Assembly (NCBI RefSeq): GCF_036226365.1
Contig: NZ_CP108462.1
Span: 8,724,001-8,788,000 of the forward strand
Origin: Streptomyces sp. NBC_01262
Lineage (GTDB): Bacteria; Actinomycetota; Actinomycetes; Streptomycetales; Streptomycetaceae
Length of the DNA: 64,000 bases
Direction: 5' to 3'
Below the pieces are notes generated by a model. The model made no database searches, was not told where the DNA came from, and saw only the letters and a list, made by a program, of their open reading frames with translations. Each line of letters begins with the position of its first letter. Position 1 is the first letter of the stretch. This document shows positions 32,882-43,658 of this stretch, one piece after another. The translations under genes and the position numbers were made by a program.

Positions 32882-34400
32882 GCCGGCCCGCCGCATCGAC
32901 GGCCCGCCTCTCCCGCGCGCCGAGGTCTGCGAGACCCATACCGCGGTCGTGTTCTTCACCGGAGACCGTGTCTACAAGCTCAAGAAACCGGTCGACCTGG
33001 AGTTCCTGGACTACACCACCGTGGCGGCGCGGCGGGCCGCGTGCGAGCGGGAAGTCACCCTCAACCGCCGCTTCGCCCCCGACGTCTACCTGGGCCTGGG
33101 AGAGTTCCGCAGCCCGGACTCGGACGTGCCCGAACCGCTCGTCGTGATGCGCCGCATGCCGGCGGAGCGCCGCCTGTCCCGGCTGGTACGAGAAGGCGCG
33201 GCCGTCGACGATGCTCTGCGGGCCGTCGCCCGGCTGCTCGCCACCCGTCACGCGGAGGCGCCCCGTGGCCGGGACGTGGACGAGCAGGGCACCCGGGACG
33301 CGCTGTCCTCTCGATGGGAAGCGAGCTTCGCACAGGTCGGCGCACTGGCCGAGGACGGCCAGGTGTCCGACGACGTGGCGGAGGTCGAGCGGCTGGTACG
33401 CCGCTACCTCGCCGGCCGCAAACAACTGTTCGACGCGCGTATCGAGCAGGGGCGGGTGGTCGACGGCCACGGCGACCTGATGGCCGAGGACATCTTCTGC
33501 CTCGACGACGGCCCGCGCGTCCTGGACTGCCTGGAGTTCGACGACCACCTGCGCTACGTCGACGGACTCGACGACGCCGCCTTCCTCGCCATGGACCTGG
33601 AACAGCTCGGCGACCCGCAGGCCGCGCGGTTCTTCCTCGCCCAGTACAGCGAGTACTCCGGCGACCCGGCACCGCCGTCCCTGTGGCACCACTACGTCGC
33701 CTACCGGGCCTTCGTCCGCGCCAAGGTCTCCCTCATCCAGGCCCGCCAGGGTGCCCCCGGCACGGCGGCGGACGCACGGCGACTGGCCGTGACAGCACTG
33801 CGTCACCTGCGTACCTCCGCCGTCGGCCTGACACTCGTCGGGGGCCTTCCGGGCAGCGGGAAGTCCACACTCGCCGGCGCGCTGGCCGATCGCCTGGGCG
33901 TCACGCTGCTCAGCAGCGACCGCCTGCGCAAGGAACTGGCGGGCATCCCGGCCGAGCAGTCCGCGGCCGCCCGCTACGGCGAGGGCCTGTACACGCCCGA
34001 GTGGACCGACAAGACCTACGCGGCCCTCCTCGGCCGCGCAGCCGCCCTGCTGTCCTCCGGCGAATCCGTCGTCCTCGACGCCACCTGGTCCGATGCCCGG
34101 CAGCGCGAAGCCGCCCTGCGCATGGCCGAACACACCAGCGCCGATCTGGTGGCCCTGCACTGCCAGGTTCCGGGCGAGGTGTCGGCGGCCCGCCTGGGGA
34201 CCCGGGAACCCGGAGCATCCGACGCCGATCTCGACGTGGCCAAAGCGATGGCGGCCAAGGAGCCGCCATGGGCGGAGGCCGTCGCCGTCGACACCAGCGG
34301 CCCCCTGGAGTCGGGGGTCGTTCGGGCGCTGGCGGCCATCCGCCCGTACGGCACCGGGCAGGCACCCGTCTTCCGCCGCTCCTACATGGAACCGGGCTGA
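32874..34400 (+). CDS. Rv2004c-like fused phosphotransferase-like/P-loop kinase protein
   Basis: The 508-residue protein has an N-terminal aminoglycoside-phosphotransferase-like half (about 1-320) with the Brenner-type motif DGHGDLMAEDIF. The C-terminal AAA_33/gluconate-kinase-like P-loop domain (about 325-500) has Walker A GLPGSGKST. This bifunctional layout is that of M. tuberculosis Rv2004c, a DosR-regulated protein of unknown substrate. The ATG at 32874 lies inside the 3' end of the USP gene, so translation is coupled. Drug resistance should not be inferred from the APH-like half. Confidence 0.85.
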   Translation: MTEPARRIDGPPLPRAEVCETHTAVVFFTGDRVYKLKKPVDLEFLDYTTVAARRAACEREVTLNRRFAPDVYLGLGEFRSPDSDVPEPLVVMRRMPAERRLSRLVREGAAVDDALRAVARLLATRHAEAPRGRDVDEQGTRDALSSRWEASFAQVGALAEDGQVSDDVAEVERLVRRYLAGRKQLFDARIEQGRVVDGHGDLMAEDIFCLDDGPRVLDCLEFDDHLRYVDGLDDAAFLAMDLEQLGDPQAARFFLAQYSEYSGDPAPPSLWHHYVAYRAFVRAKVSLIQARQGAPGTAADARRLAVTALRHLRTSAVGLTLVGGLPGSGKSTLAGALADRLGVTLLSSDRLRKELAGIPAEQSAAARYGEGLYTPEWTDKTYAALLGRAAALLSSGESVVLDATWSDARQREAALRMAEHTSADLVALHCQVPGEVSAARLGTREPGASDADLDVAKAMAAKEPPWAEAVAVDTSGPLESGVVRALAAIRPYGTGQAPVFRRSYMEPG

Positions 34401-34520
34401 GGAAGGCCGCGACGATCACCTCAAGCTGCCCGGCGCATCCGCCCCGCGGGTGGAATAGTGGAGGCAGCGACGGGCGCCTTCGTACTGTCGCAGCCCGTCA
34501 GCTCCCGCAGGGAGGCCCCG

Positions 34521-35516
34521 GTGCTGGTGCAACGGCTCGATACCGAGACCGTGACGGCCCTGGTGAAGGACGCCACGGCCGCCCCGTCGATGCACAACGC
34601 GCAGCCGTGGCGGTTCCGTTTTCTCCGCGACGGCCGAACCTTCCATCTGCGCGCGGACCCCGGGCGTGCGATGCCGCACTCCGACCCGGCGGGCCGGGCT
34701 CTCTACCTCGGCTGCGGCGCGGCCCTGTTCAACCTGCGCGTCGCCGCCGCCCATGCGGGCTGGGAGGCGGCCGCCGAAGTGCTGCCCGACCCGGCGGACC
34801 CGGACCTGCTCGCCACGGTGCGGCTGAGTGACACGGCGGGCCCCGGCCCCGGCAGCGGCCTCGTCCCGCTGTACCCGGCGATCCACCGCCGGCACACCAG
34901 CCGCCATCCGTTCGCGGACCGGGAGATACCCCCTGCGATTCAGGACGTGCTCCGCGACGCCGCCTGCCAGGAAGGGGCACAGCTGGTCTTTCCCGGCGCG
35001 TGGCATGTGGAGTCGCTGCTGGAACTGGTCCACGACGCGGAAGGACGGGACACCGTCGACCCTGGACGCTCCGAGGAACTGGAGCGCTGGACCCGCATCG
35101 GGGCCGACGTCGACGACGCGGCGACCGACGGGATCCCCGAGTACGCCTTCGGGCCCCGCAAACGGGACGGCAGGGCCCCGGCGCGCGACTTCGCCGGCCG
35201 CCGCCCCGTGCCCGGCCGCGGCGCCGCCACCTTCGAGCACACGCCTCACCTGGTCCTGCTGGGCACCTCCGGCGACCGGCCCGCCGACTGGCTGAAGGCG
35301 GGCCAGGCACTGGAACGTGTCCTCCTCCTGGCCACCGTCAACGGGCTGTCCACCTCGCTGACCTCCCACGCCCTCGAATGGCCCGACCTGCGCCGGTTCG
35401 TGCGCGACCCGCAGACGGCCATGGGGTCCGTGCAGATGGTGCTGCGCCTCGGATACGGTCCCGAAGCCCCCGGGACGCCACGCCGCCCGGTAGGGGACGT
35501 GCTCGACATCGAGTGA
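34521..35516 (+). CDS. Acg-family nitroreductase-like protein (copy 1)
   Basis: The 331-residue protein has the family signature APSMHNAQPWRF near the N-terminus. A flavin-binding core follows in two repeats typical of the Acg group (Rv2032, Rv3127, Rv3131), of which all three M. tuberculosis members are DosR-regulated. Acg itself is reported to sequester FMN and lacks nitroreductase activity, so catalysis is uncertain. The GTG at 34521 has a GGGAGG site 5 bases upstream; an upstream GTG at 34458 has none. It is convergent with adhE, only 11 bp between the stops. Confidence 0.88.
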   Translation: MLVQRLDTETVTALVKDATAAPSMHNAQPWRFRFLRDGRTFHLRADPGRAMPHSDPAGRALYLGCGAALFNLRVAAAHAGWEAAAEVLPDPADPDLLATVRLSDTAGPGPGSGLVPLYPAIHRRHTSRHPFADREIPPAIQDVLRDAACQEGAQLVFPGAWHVESLLELVHDAEGRDTVDPGRSEELERWTRIGADVDDAATDGIPEYAFGPRKRDGRAPARDFAGRRPVPGRGAATFEHTPHLVLLGTSGDRPADWLKAGQALERVLLLATVNGLSTSLTSHALEWPDLRRFVRDPQTAMGSVQMVLRLGYGPEAPGTPRRPVGDVLDIE

Positions 35517-35527
35517 GCGGCACCGTC

Positions 35528-38194
35528 CTATGCGGCGGAGCCGGTGGGTCCGGCCGGGCCGTAGTAGGCGGCGCGCATGATCTCCTGCATGTCGTCGAGC
35601 ATGGGCATGCGCGGGTTGGCGGGAGCGCACTGGTCCTCGTAGGCGTTCAGGGCCTGTTGGGGCAGTGCGTCGAGGAAGGTGTGCTCGTCGATGCCGAGGG
35701 CCGCGAAGGAGGGCTCGATACCGATGGCGTCGCGCAGGCGCTCCACGGCGGTGGCGAAGGACTCGACGCCCTCGGCCGGGGTCGCGGCGGGCAGTCCGAG
35801 AGCGCGGGCGATGTCCTGGAAGCGTTCGGGGGCCCGGTAGCTCTCGTACTTGGGCCAGCCGGTGAGCTTGGTGGGGACGGTGCCGTTGTAGCGGATGACG
35901 TGCGGCAGCAGGACGGCGTTGGTGCGGCCGTGGGCGATGTGGAAGGTCGCGCCGAGGGTGTGCGACATGGCGTGGACGATGCCGAGGAAGGCGTTGCCGA
36001 AGGCCATGCCGGCGATGGTGCCCGCGTTGTGCATCTTCTCTCGCGCCTCGGGCTGGGCGGCCCGGTCGTTCACGGCCCGTTCCAGGTTGCCGAAGATGAG
36101 CCGGATGGCGTGCAGGGCGGGACCGTCGGTGAAGTCGTTGGCGTAGACCGACACATACGCCTCGGTGGCGTGGGTGAGGGCGTCGAAGCCGCTGTCGGCG
36201 GCCAGGGCCGGGGGCAGGTCGGCGGTGAGCAGCGGGTCGATGATGGCCACGCTGGGGGTGAGGGCGTAGTCGGCCAGCGGGTACTTCTTGCCGGTGGCCG
36301 GGTCGGAGATGACGGCGAACGGGGTGACCTCGGCGCCGGTGCCGGAGGTGGTGGGGATGCACACCAGCCGGGCGCGTTCGCCGAGCACGGGGAAGCGGAA
36401 GGCCCGCTTGCGGATGTCGGAGAACTTCTGCCGCATGTCGGCGAACTCGATGTCCGGCGCTTCGTACAGCAGCCACATCACCTTGGCCGCGTCCATGGGA
36501 GAGCCTCCGCCCAGCGCGATGATGGTGTCCGGGCGGAAGTCGCGCATGAGGCGGGCGCCGCGCTGCACGGAGTCGATGCTCGGCTCGGGCTCGACGTCGT
36601 CGATGATCTGCACGGTCACCGGCTCGTGCCGGCGTTGCAGGATCCGGTTGACGCGGTCGACGAAGCCGAGGCGGGTCATGGTCGCGTCGGTGACCACGGT
36701 GACGCGGTGGACGTCCGGCATGGACGCCAGATAGCGGATGGCCTGCGGCTCGAAGTAGATCTTCGGCGGGACCTTGAACCACTGCAGGTTGTTGTGGCGG
36801 GTGCTGACCCGCTTGACGTTCAGCAGGTTCGCGGCGGAGACGTTGTTGGAGACCGAGGTGCTGCCCCAGGAGCCGCAGCCCAGGGTCAGCGACGGCAGCA
36901 GGCTGTTGTAGATGCCGCCGATCGCGCCTTGGGAGGAGGGGGCGTTGACGATGACGCGTACCGTCTTCATCCGCTTGCCGTACTCCTCGGCGAGCGCGGG
37001 GTCGCCGGTGTGGATGACGGCGGTGTGGCCCTGGCCGTGGAAGGCGACCATGTCGGCGGCCAGGTCGAATCCCTGGCGCCGGGAGCCCGCGCGCAGCACG
37101 GCCAGGACCGGGCAGAGCTTCTCGCGGGTCAGCGGCTCGTCCGGTCCGACCCGGTCGGCCTCGACCAGGATGACGGAAGTGCCCGCGGGCACCGTGAAGC
37201 CGGCCTGCGCGGCGATCCACTCCGGGCTCTGGCCGACGGCGGCCGCGTTGACCTTGGGCTCGCAGCCGGCGTTGGTGGCGGCGCCGGGGAAGAGGAAGGT
37301 CTCCAGCTTCCGCTTCTCCTCCACGGTGGCCAGGTGGGCGTGCAGCGTACGGAATTCGGCCAGCGCCGCGTCGTAGATCGAGGCGTCCAGGATGACGGCC
37401 TGCTCGGAGGCGCAGATCATGCCGTTGTCGAACGCCTTGGACAGGATGAGGTCGTTGACGGCCCGGCGCAGGTCGGCGCTCTCGTGGACGTAGGCGGGGA
37501 CGTTGCCGGCGCCCACGCCCAGGGCGGGCTTGCCGGCCGAGTACGCGGCCTTGACCATGGCGTTGCCGCCGGTGGCCAGGATGAGCGAGACGCCCGGATG
37601 GTGCATCAGGACGCTGGTCGCCTCGATGGAGGGGGTCTCGATCCACTGCACGCAGTGCTCCGGCGCGCCCGCCGCGATCGCCGCGTCCCGTACGACGCGG
37701 GCCGCCTCGGCGCTGCAGCGCTGGGCGGATGGGTGGAAGGCGAAGACGATCGGGTTGCGGGTCTTCAGGGCGATGAGAGCTTTGAAGAGGGTGGTGGAGG
37801 TCGGGTTGGTGACCGGGGTGACCGCACACACCACGCCGACCGGTTCGGCTATCTCGATCAGGTCGTCGATGTCATCGCGGGCGATGACGCCCACGGTCTT
37901 CATCCGGGCCATGCTGTGGGTCACGTGCTCGCACGCGAACATGTTCTTGGCGGCCTTGTCCTCGAACACACCCCGGCCGGTCTCCTCCACCGCGAGGCGG
38001 GCAAGGTCGGTGTGCCGGTCCAGGGCCGCGACGGAGGCCTTCTTGACGATGTGGTCGATCTGCTCCTGCGTCAGCGCCTCGTAGTCGGCGAGTGCCTTGA
38101 GCCCGTTCGTGACCAGTTGATCCACGGCGATGGCGGATTCGGACGGCACACCGGCAGGAGCAGAGGACTTCGTTCCGGCGTCGTGTCGGGTCAT
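35528..38194 (-). CDS. adhE: Bifunctional acetaldehyde-CoA/alcohol dehydrogenase AdhE
   Basis: The 888-residue enzyme converts acetyl-CoA to acetaldehyde and then ethanol, regenerating two NAD+. The N-terminal aldehyde dehydrogenase half (about 1-440) has the catalytic cysteine in GMICASEQAV. The C-terminal iron-type alcohol dehydrogenase half (about 455-870) has GGGSPMDAAKVMW and the iron-binding histidines in HAMSHTLGATFHIAHG. Length equals E. coli AdhE (891). It is a fermentative enzyme and fits the pyruvate formate-lyase encoded downstream in the island. A GGAGG site precedes the ATG at 38194, and two dormancy boxes plus a strong hairpin lie upstream. Confidence 0.95.
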   Translation of the reverse strand: MTRHDAGTKSSAPAGVPSESAIAVDQLVTNGLKALADYEALTQEQIDHIVKKASVAALDRHTDLARLAVEETGRGVFEDKAAKNMFACEHVTHSMARMKTVGVIARDDIDDLIEIAEPVGVVCAVTPVTNPTSTTLFKALIALKTRNPIVFAFHPSAQRCSAEAARVVRDAAIAAGAPEHCVQWIETPSIEATSVLMHHPGVSLILATGGNAMVKAAYSAGKPALGVGAGNVPAYVHESADLRRAVNDLILSKAFDNGMICASEQAVILDASIYDAALAEFRTLHAHLATVEEKRKLETFLFPGAATNAGCEPKVNAAAVGQSPEWIAAQAGFTVPAGTSVILVEADRVGPDEPLTREKLCPVLAVLRAGSRRQGFDLAADMVAFHGQGHTAVIHTGDPALAEEYGKRMKTVRVIVNAPSSQGAIGGIYNSLLPSLTLGCGSWGSTSVSNNVSAANLLNVKRVSTRHNNLQWFKVPPKIYFEPQAIRYLASMPDVHRVTVVTDATMTRLGFVDRVNRILQRRHEPVTVQIIDDVEPEPSIDSVQRGARLMRDFRPDTIIALGGGSPMDAAKVMWLLYEAPDIEFADMRQKFSDIRKRAFRFPVLGERARLVCIPTTSGTGAEVTPFAVISDPATGKKYPLADYALTPSVAIIDPLLTADLPPALAADSGFDALTHATEAYVSVYANDFTDGPALHAIRLIFGNLERAVNDRAAQPEAREKMHNAGTIAGMAFGNAFLGIVHAMSHTLGATFHIAHGRTNAVLLPHVIRYNGTVPTKLTGWPKYESYRAPERFQDIARALGLPAATPAEGVESFATAVERLRDAIGIEPSFAALGIDEHTFLDALPQQALNAYEDQCAPANPRMPMLDDMQEIMRAAYYGPAGPTGSAA

Positions 38195-38252
38195 GGGAAA
38201 GTGCCTCCGTCGTCAGGGCCGGGATCCGCCGTGGAATCAGGCGGCGTATTGG

Positions 38253-38289
38253 TGGGGGGCGGCACCGCGGGGGTCGGTGCCGCCCCCCA
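38253..38289. terminator. 15-bp perfect hairpin between hpf-like gene and adhE
   Basis: TGGGGGGCGGCACCG (38253-38267) pairs perfectly with CGGTGCCGCCCCCCA (38275-38289) around a 7-base loop. On the minus strand it follows the hpf-like stop (38371) and precedes the adhE start (38194) by about 60 bases, downstream of the adhE boxes. It could terminate the upstream gene, or form part of the adhE leader and attenuate it. Which one depends on the unmapped transcription start. Confidence 0.65.
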
Positions 38290-38328
38290 TCACCTCTACT
38301 GTCCTCCCGGACCAGGCAGTCCCCCCAG

Positions 38329-38362
38329 GTGCCGAAGGTCCCGGCGGGGGCCCGACCGGCCC
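38329..38362. promoter_or_regulatory. Paired dormancy boxes upstream of adhE
   Basis: GGCCCGACCGGCCC (38349-38362, 11 of 12 defined positions) and GTGCCGAAGGTCCC (38329-38342, 9 of 12) have centres 20 bp apart. They lie in the gap between the hpf-like stop and adhE on the minus strand, about 135 bp before the adhE ATG. That is further than for most genes in the island and implies a longer leader. Confidence 0.6.
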
Positions 38363-38370
38363 GGGGCGGA

Positions 38371-38796
38371 TCAGGCCGAGCGGGCGTCGGTCTGTCCGGC
38401 GATGCCGCTCGCGGGACCGTCGGTCGCCTGCCCGCCGCGCCAGGGCGGGCTGACCGCCCGTCGGGTGGTGCTGCCGTCGTGGGCCACGTGCTCCACCTGA
38501 CGGCGCAGCCGGTCCTGCAGCCGGTCGGTGACCTCCTGGCTGGTGGCCTCACGCGCGTGGACGACCACGACGGCGCTGCCGATCCGGAGGTCGGCAACGG
38601 CCGACCACGGGAGTTCGGCGTGATGGGCGGCCGCCTTGGCGATCCGCACCTCGCCGGTGACCGGCGGCAGCCCCTGCCTCTTCACGATCGCGTCGACCTT
38701 GGTCCGGACGTATGCGAGGGCCTCTTCGGCGACGTCGCCCTCGGCTCGCACCCGGACGGCGTCGGCATCGCGGGCCCCGGTGTTTCTGGCAGTCAT
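38371..38796 (-). CDS. HPF/RaiA-like ribosome-associated protein
   Basis: The 141-residue protein fits the beta-alpha-beta-beta-beta-alpha fold of hibernation factors: strand AVRVRAEGDV, helix AEEALAYVRTKVDAIVKRQ, strands GEVRIAK and SAVVVVHARE, and closing helix VTDRLQDRLRRQVEHV. It lacks the C-terminal dimerisation domain of long HPF, and the last 25 residues look disordered. Ribosome hibernation factors are part of the dormancy response in mycobacteria, so this gene would connect the regulon to translation arrest. The ATG at 38796 is preceded by AGGAGTGG. The assignment is by pattern and could be a more distant relative. Confidence 0.7.
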   Translation of the reverse strand: MTARNTGARDADAVRVRAEGDVAEEALAYVRTKVDAIVKRQGLPPVTGEVRIAKAAAHHAELPWSAVADLRIGSAVVVVHAREATSQEVTDRLQDRLRRQVEHVAHDGSTTRRAVSPPWRGGQATDGPASGIAGQTDARSA

Positions 38797-38870
38797 ACGG
38801 ACCACTCCTTCATCCACTGGCACTTGCTCTGTGTCGGCTCCAGCCTCCCGCCGGAGCCGATCAAGGCCCA

Positions 38871-38906
38871 GGGCCGTTCGGCCCCGGCGGGAGGGCCGGG
38901 TCGCAC
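38871..38906. promoter_or_regulatory. Paired dormancy boxes upstream of the hpf-like gene
   Basis: A perfect GGGCCGTTCGGCCC (38871-38884) is 74 bp upstream of the minus-strand start at 38796. A degenerate copy (38893-38906, 8 of 12) is centred 22 bp further upstream. The pair ends only 2 bp before the stop codon of the PPDK gene. Confidence 0.7.
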
Positions 38907-38908
38907 CG

Positions 38909-41608
<2,700 letters not shown>

Positions 41609-41642
41609 GGTGGTGTTCCTTCCGTACCGGGCGGAGCGCCGG

Positions 41643-42515
41643 TCAGTCGTGCGGGACGACCGCGACAGGGGCGGGGACGTGGTGGAGTACGGCATGCGTG
41701 ACCGGGCCGATGCGCATGCCGAGAGCGGGCCGGTGCACCCGGCGGCCGACGACGGCCAGCCCGGCGCGGGCGGCCGCCCGCAGGACGACCTCGCCGGCGT
41801 ATCCCTGCTCGGCCTGCTCGGCCACCGGGACCTGCGGGAACTTCTCCCGCCACGGGCGCAGCGCGTCGGCCAGCGCCCGTTCCTGCCGGGACGCCACGCC
41901 GCCGTCCTCGTCCGCTGTGCGCAGAACGGCCGCGTCGTACCCGTAGGCGGGCGGCAGGCTCCACGCGTGCACGGCGCGAAGCGTCGCCCCGCGTGCGGCC
42001 GCCGCCGCGAAGGCGAACTCCAGCAGCGGCGCCGCCGGTGCGCCCAGGCCCTGGAGGGCGACGACGACCTCGTCGCCGGTCCGGTCGGCCGTGGCGGGCT
42101 GGTCCGCCCGCACCATCACCACCGGGCTCTGCGCGTGCGCGAGGACCTGCATGCCGACGGAGCCGAGCAGGAATCCGGCGACGGCGCTGTGCCCGCGCGA
42201 GCCCAGAACCAGCAACTCGGCCTGCGCCGCGCGGTCCAGCAGCGCCGGGGCAGCCAGGTCCGAGACCTGCTCGGTGGTGACCGGCAGCAGCGGGTGACGG
42301 GCGGTCAGGTCGGCCCTTGCCTCCCGCAGATGACGCGTCGACCAGTGCTTGTGGGCTTCGGTGTCCTGCGCGTCGGGAACATCGTGCGGCTGCCAGAACC
42401 AGGCGTTCACCAGGTGCAGTGGCAGGCCGCGGAGTATCGCCTCCCGGGCCGCCCAGTGCGCGGCCGCCAGGCTCTCGGGAGAACCGTCCAGGCCGACGAT
42501 GACGGGACGAAGCAT
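41643..42515 (-). CDS. Universal stress protein, tandem UspA domains (copy 4)
   Basis: The 290-residue protein has two UspA domains (VIVGLDGSPESLAAAHW at the start, and VVGRRVHRPALGMRIGPVTHAV at the end). Domain 1 keeps the ATP loop GSRGHSAVAGFLLGSVG. The ATG at 42515 is preceded by AGGGAGGT. It is the first gene of a two-gene unit with PPDK. Its operator-like boxes lie inside the 3' coding end of the upstream nitroreductase gene rather than in the 61-bp intergenic gap. Confidence 0.9.
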   Translation of the reverse strand: MLRPVIVGLDGSPESLAAAHWAAREAILRGLPLHLVNAWFWQPHDVPDAQDTEAHKHWSTRHLREARADLTARHPLLPVTTEQVSDLAAPALLDRAAQAELLVLGSRGHSAVAGFLLGSVGMQVLAHAQSPVVMVRADQPATADRTGDEVVVALQGLGAPAAPLLEFAFAAAAARGATLRAVHAWSLPPAYGYDAAVLRTADEDGGVASRQERALADALRPWREKFPQVPVAEQAEQGYAGEVVLRAAARAGLAVVGRRVHRPALGMRIGPVTHAVLHHVPAPVAVVPHD

Positions 42516-42576
42516 GGGGTGTACCTCCCTGTCCGCTTCTGTGGACCGCGGACGATTCCGCTGCCCACACTCAGCG

Positions 42577-43644
42577 TCACGGTGACGTGGCCCCGGCTCC
42601 CAGGGGCCGATGGTCCCCGGTCCGGGCCAGCCGGACCCTGTCCGCGGGGCGGGACCCTGCGGTGAGGACTTCGCCGGCCGGGCGCCGGGGGCTGGACGTG
42701 GTCCGGCCGGTGTGGCCCAGGCGCATGATTATCTGGGGGTACTGTCCAGTGATGATCTTGTGGCGGACCTGTGTGCGCAGGTCCGGCAGTTCGAGGGGCT
42801 GAGTGTGAAAGGCAGCCGTCACCTGGTGGCCGGCGGAGAACAGGAGCACCCGTTGCAGGGCCTGTCCCGCCCGCAGCCAGTCTTGTGGGCCGTCCTGCCG
42901 GGTGTTGAGCAGAGCCACCAGGCCGAGCGAGTTCGGGGCCGGGACCCGGCGGGAGGAGCCGTGGTGGCTCTTCGGGGGCTGGTAGGGGAAGTCCCGCTCG
43001 GCGAACAGCAGGTCCTCCGGCCGCCAGGGCCGGTACTGCGCCGGAACACCCTCGCGGCGCCCCTCGTCCGGTGACACGGTCCAGCCGGCCAGTTCCGTGG
43101 CGAAGCGGGGGTCGTCCCGCTGGAATGTCTCGGCGGTACGGATCAGTTCCGCGAGACGGTTCTCATCCTCCGCGTCGTACAGGAAGTACAGCTCGGTTCC
43201 TTCCTGCCAGGCGTGCCGGGCCAGGGCGTTGAGCAGCGCGGGGGACAGCGGGCCTGGTTCGAAGGGACCGCGATGGGTGTGCCGGTTCGGCAACGCGCCG
43301 AACATCCGCTCCTCGTCGGCTGTGGGCCGGGCGTACGCCCCCCAGCCCACCCGGGCCAGAAGGCCGGGACGGCCGGGGTCCGGGCACAGCCGGACCACCG
43401 GCAGGAAGCCCAGGTGCCGCATGGCGAGGCGCAGGTTGAACAGCGCCGCGCCGCACCCGATCAGCATCTCCCGTCCGTCCGGATCGCAGACGCCGAGCAG
43501 TCGGCGGGCGTCCGCGTACATGTCGATCTCCCCGTCCCGGCTCACGAAGCGCCACGGCTGGGAGTTGTGCAGGGACGGCGCGGTGACGGCCGCGCGCACC
43601 AGGTAGTGCGCGGCATGATCGGGCTGTCGGTCGAGCGTGAGCAT
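42577..43644 (-). CDS. Acg-family nitroreductase-like protein (copy 2)
   Basis: The 355-residue protein has APSLHNSQPWRF near the N-terminus and the Acg-type duplicated flavin-binding layout, including ALFNLRLAMRHLGF and DWLRAGQALQRVLL. The C-terminal 30 residues are arginine/proline-rich and overlap two dormancy boxes in the DNA. It starts 14 bp after the stop of the flavoprotein oxidoreductase gene, so the two are probably co-transcribed. Family members are hypoxia-induced; substrate unknown. Confidence 0.87.
   Translation of the reverse strand: MLTLDRQPDHAAHYLVRAAVTAPSLHNSQPWRFVSRDGEIDMYADARRLLGVCDPDGREMLIGCGAALFNLRLAMRHLGFLPVVRLCPDPGRPGLLARVGWGAYARPTADEERMFGALPNRHTHRGPFEPGPLSPALLNALARHAWQEGTELYFLYDAEDENRLAELIRTAETFQRDDPRFATELAGWTVSPDEGRREGVPAQYRPWRPEDLLFAERDFPYQPPKSHHGSSRRVPAPNSLGLVALLNTRQDGPQDWLRAGQALQRVLLFSAGHQVTAAFHTQPLELPDLRTQVRHKIITGQYPQIIMRLGHTGRTTSSPRRPAGEVLTAGSRPADRVRLARTGDHRPLGAGATSP
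42604..42638. promoter_or_regulatory. Dormancy boxes embedded in the nitroreductase 3' end
   Basis: GGGCCGATGGTCCC (42604-42617, 10 of 12) and a weaker copy at 42625-42638 (8 of 12) have centres 21 bp apart. They lie 88 bp and more upstream of the USP start at 42515, the spacing usual in this island, but inside the coding sequence of the preceding gene. They probably drive the USP-PPDK unit. Confidence 0.58.
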
Positions 43645-43658
43645 GATCGCACCTGCTC

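Noticed and set aside
32874..34400. Aminoglycoside-resistance gene, suggested by the APH-like half
   Set aside because: The fused P-loop kinase domain and the overlap with a USP gene identify it as an Rv2004c-type dormancy protein; no evidence for drug modification.
35000..38500. Very long plus-strand open frame opposite adhE (over 1100 codons), and a matching long minus-strand frame over 34416-37829
   Set aside because: Both are shadow frames produced by G/C bias opposite or beside real genes; translations are low-complexity, have no family motif and conflict with the intact AdhE and nitroreductase genes.
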